A stretch of 64,000 bases of DNA from Solenopsis invicta (lineage: Eukaryota > Arthropoda > Insecta > Hymenoptera > Formicidae), in assembly GCF_016802725.1 (NCBI RefSeq), contig NC_052668.1:5810501-5874500 (forward strand), written 5' to 3'. A model generated the notes under the pieces. The model was not told where the DNA came from. It was given only the letters and a program-made list of their open reading frames with translations, and made no database searches. Below are positions 62,396-64,000 of this stretch, piece by piece (position 1 is the stretch's first letter; every line of letters starts with the position of its first letter). Both the position numbers and the translations under genes were made by a program.

Positions 62396-63530
62396 GCGTC
62401 ACCAGCGCGTGCGTGGCCCGGACGGCTCCTTCTCGTCTTGGATGCCTGTTCTCGCCGGGGTCCCCCAGGGCTCGGTTCTCGGCCCCCTGCTCTTTTCACT
62501 CTTCATTAACGATCTCAGATCCGTCCTAAAACATTGCAACCACATCCTGTACGCGGACGACCTTCAAATTTACATTCACTTTCCACCTGCTGAAATTGAC
62601 GCCGCTCTCGCTAAGGTCAGAGCGGACATTGCCGCAATCGAGTTCTGGGCCCAGAACAACTTTCTCATCCTTAACGCTCGCAAAACCAAATCCATGCTCC
62701 TGGGGTCCTCTAAATTCATCAACAGCATCCCCTCCTCTCGTATCCAACTTCACCTCAACGGTGCACCAATTGAAACAACCGACAAGGTCACAAATCTCGG
62801 CATCTGTCTATCCAGCTCTCTCAGCTGGTCGGAACAAGTTCGCGGCACCTCGAGCCGCGTCAACGGTATCCTTTGGCGGCTAAAAGCTTTCTCCGGCTGC
62901 CTCTCCTTGCGCCTCCGTACTCAGCTCGTCACGGCTCTCATCTTCCCCGTCTTTGACTACTGTGCGGCCCTCTTTACAGATTTAACGGGGCAACAAAAAC
63001 TAAAGCTAAGACGCCTAATGAACTCATGCGTGCGGTTCATTTACAATCTTCGCAAGGATGAGCACATTTCGGGGTACTACGAGAGGTTGGGGTGGCTCAG
63101 CTCTGACGACAGGAGGGAGTATCTCACATGTTGCCTCCTATTCTCTATCATCCTTAATTCGTCTCCCCCCTATCTCTCAGAAAATTTCCGTCCTCTTCAC
63201 CGCCCTCTCTCACACCTGCGCTCCTCCCCCTCCTCTTCCCTCGATCTTGCCATCCCCTTCTGCCGCACCTCCACCTACCAACGTTCCTTTCATTCGACCG
63301 CATGCTCTCTTTGGAACAATCTCCCTCCTGCCGTCAGGGAGACTGCCTCAACTAGCGCCTTTAAGCGCTCTCTCTTCGGCTATTTATTGAGCCGCGGTCG
63401 TGCTATAATCCCTCCCCCCCCCCGCCAGGCACATAGCGCTCTTCAACTTCACTCACTACAAACATTACTATCACCGATATGTTATTTCATTTGTTTTGTT
63501 TTGTTATTACAGAATTATTATATAGTTTAG
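62395..63530 (+). pseudogene. LINE reverse transcriptase, 3' half, open frame
   Basis: The frame is open from the microsatellite to a stop at 63530. It starts in RT with RVRGPDGSFSSWMPVL, AGVPQGSVLGPLLFSLFIND and the active-site ILYADDLQIYIHF. It continues through WAQNNFLILNARKTKSMLLG (primer grip region) to FPVFDYCAALFTDLTGQQKL, ERLGWLSSDDRREYLTCCLL and SLWNNLPPAVR. The 5' half of ORF2 and ORF1 are missing (5' truncation). Apparent codons before GRHQRV come from CT repeat. The closest relative in the window is the minus-strand copy at 58.8-61.1 kb. Confidence 0.88.
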
Positions 63531-63697
63531 TTATCTCAGTTATATCTACTTCTTCTTTGCAGCTTAGTATTCTCCTGCAATTTCGTTTGTTCTTAGTTTG
63601 TAAGTGATATTATTGTTACTCTCTACGTTTCTCTGTACTTCTGTGCGTCCTTAGAGGGCTTGCCCTAGGACAGAATAAATGCTTATTCATTCATTCA
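63531..63697 (+). other. LINE 3' UTR with (ATTC)n tail
   Basis: Ends GGACAGAATAAATGC then TTATTCATTCATTCATTC, immediately followed by a CT tract. Confidence 0.7.
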
Positions 63698-63740
63698 TTC
63701 TCTCTCTCTCTCACTCTCTCTCTCTCTCTCTCTCTCTGTC
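63698..63740 (+). repeat. (CT)n microsatellite 3' of the LINE
   Basis: About 20 CT units with one CACT interruption. Confidence 0.95.
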
Positions 63741-63920
63741 ACATCACAATGCTTTAACTGAAAAATGTAATTAATTTTCTTCTTAATTTTAATGATTTTA
63801 ATAAGAGAAGTGCCAGGAAATTCTTTGTACAGTCGAAGAATCGAACAAAGAATTGCACAAAATCTACAAAAATATTTACATCTCAAGTTTTTAGAAACAG
63901 TAGTACTTTTTTTGTCACAG
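63741..63920. other. AT-rich DNA, nothing recognised
   Basis: No coding family or repeat seen. Confidence 0.4.
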
Positions 63921-63948
63921 AAAGAGAGGAGGGGGGGAGAAAGAGAGG

Positions 63949-63991
<43 letters not shown>
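63921..63991 (+). repeat. (GA)n microsatellite at the window end
   Basis: GGGGGGGAGAAAGAGAGGG then about 20 AG units up to GCGCG. Confidence 0.95.
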
Positions 63992-63994
<3 letters not shown>

Positions 63995-64000
63995 GCTTGC

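Overview
This is arthropod nuclear DNA, most likely from a hymenopteran and plausibly an ant. That call is an inference from the transposon families present (an R1-clade LINE with Ala/Arg-rich gag, a Helitron of the PIF1-plus-USP type, arthropod DIRS, mellifera/irritans-like mariner, CAGGGTG-type Tc1/mariner ends) and from the very AT-rich background broken by GC-rich retroelements. I see no bacterial-style operon, no rRNA and no intact conserved host gene. Nearly everything recognisable is transposon, decayed transposon or duplicated gene debris. Introns with GT/AG borders are visible in several genes.

Layout. 1-430: two copies of a ~332 bp satellite-like unit. 494-6873: a ~6.4 kb inverted duplication whose arms each carry an RWDD1-like pseudogene and a convergent Pro/Ala-rich RGG-tailed gene; only the right-arm RGG gene is open. 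The centre is a nest of hairpin MITEs. 6.9-13.0 kb: AT-rich, with MITEs and a decayed LINE 3' end (11.07-11.84 kb). 13.0-24.9 kb: a broken Helitron carrying a Ulp1-type protease, a Rep/PIF1 helicase and a USP-type deubiquitinase. It is interrupted by two GC-rich R1-like insertions: a 5'-truncated RT copy (14.06-15.90 kb) and a gag-only element (15.93-20.54 kb) with a clear 13-14 bp target duplication.

24.9-29.4 kb: tandem repeats and two large palindromes. 30.4-39.7 kb: a spliced HECT E3-ligase gene, a foldback element, an inverted partial transposase copy split by a 1.2 kb GC-rich solo LTR, a second decayed HECT fragment, and a nearly intact four-exon DDE integrase-like transposase. 40.6-43.2 kb: a decayed transposon protein of a family I cannot name, and a mariner fragment. 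43.95-49.08 kb: a DIRS tyrosine-recombinase retroelement on the minus strand. 49.7-52.1 kb: a piggyBac-type MITE, a tRNA-like sequence and hairpins. 53.3-57.3 kb: remnants of two further insect transposon proteins. 57.6-61.4 kb: a TIR-bounded composite with CA/CT microsatellites and a minus-strand LINE. 62.1-63.7 kb: a second member of that LINE family on the plus strand, again between CT tracts.

The most interesting theme is that unrelated mobile elements here carry ubiquitin/SUMO-pathway genes: the Helitron has a SUMO-protease-like and a ubiquitin-protease-like domain, and the integrase-type transposon is associated twice with HECT ligase sequence. Whether this is cargo that helps transposition or gene capture cannot be settled from the sequence. 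Most copies are broken. The two best candidates for a still-functional product are the right-arm RGG gene (4379-4921) and, apart from one damaged splice donor, the integrase-like transposase (37956-39627).
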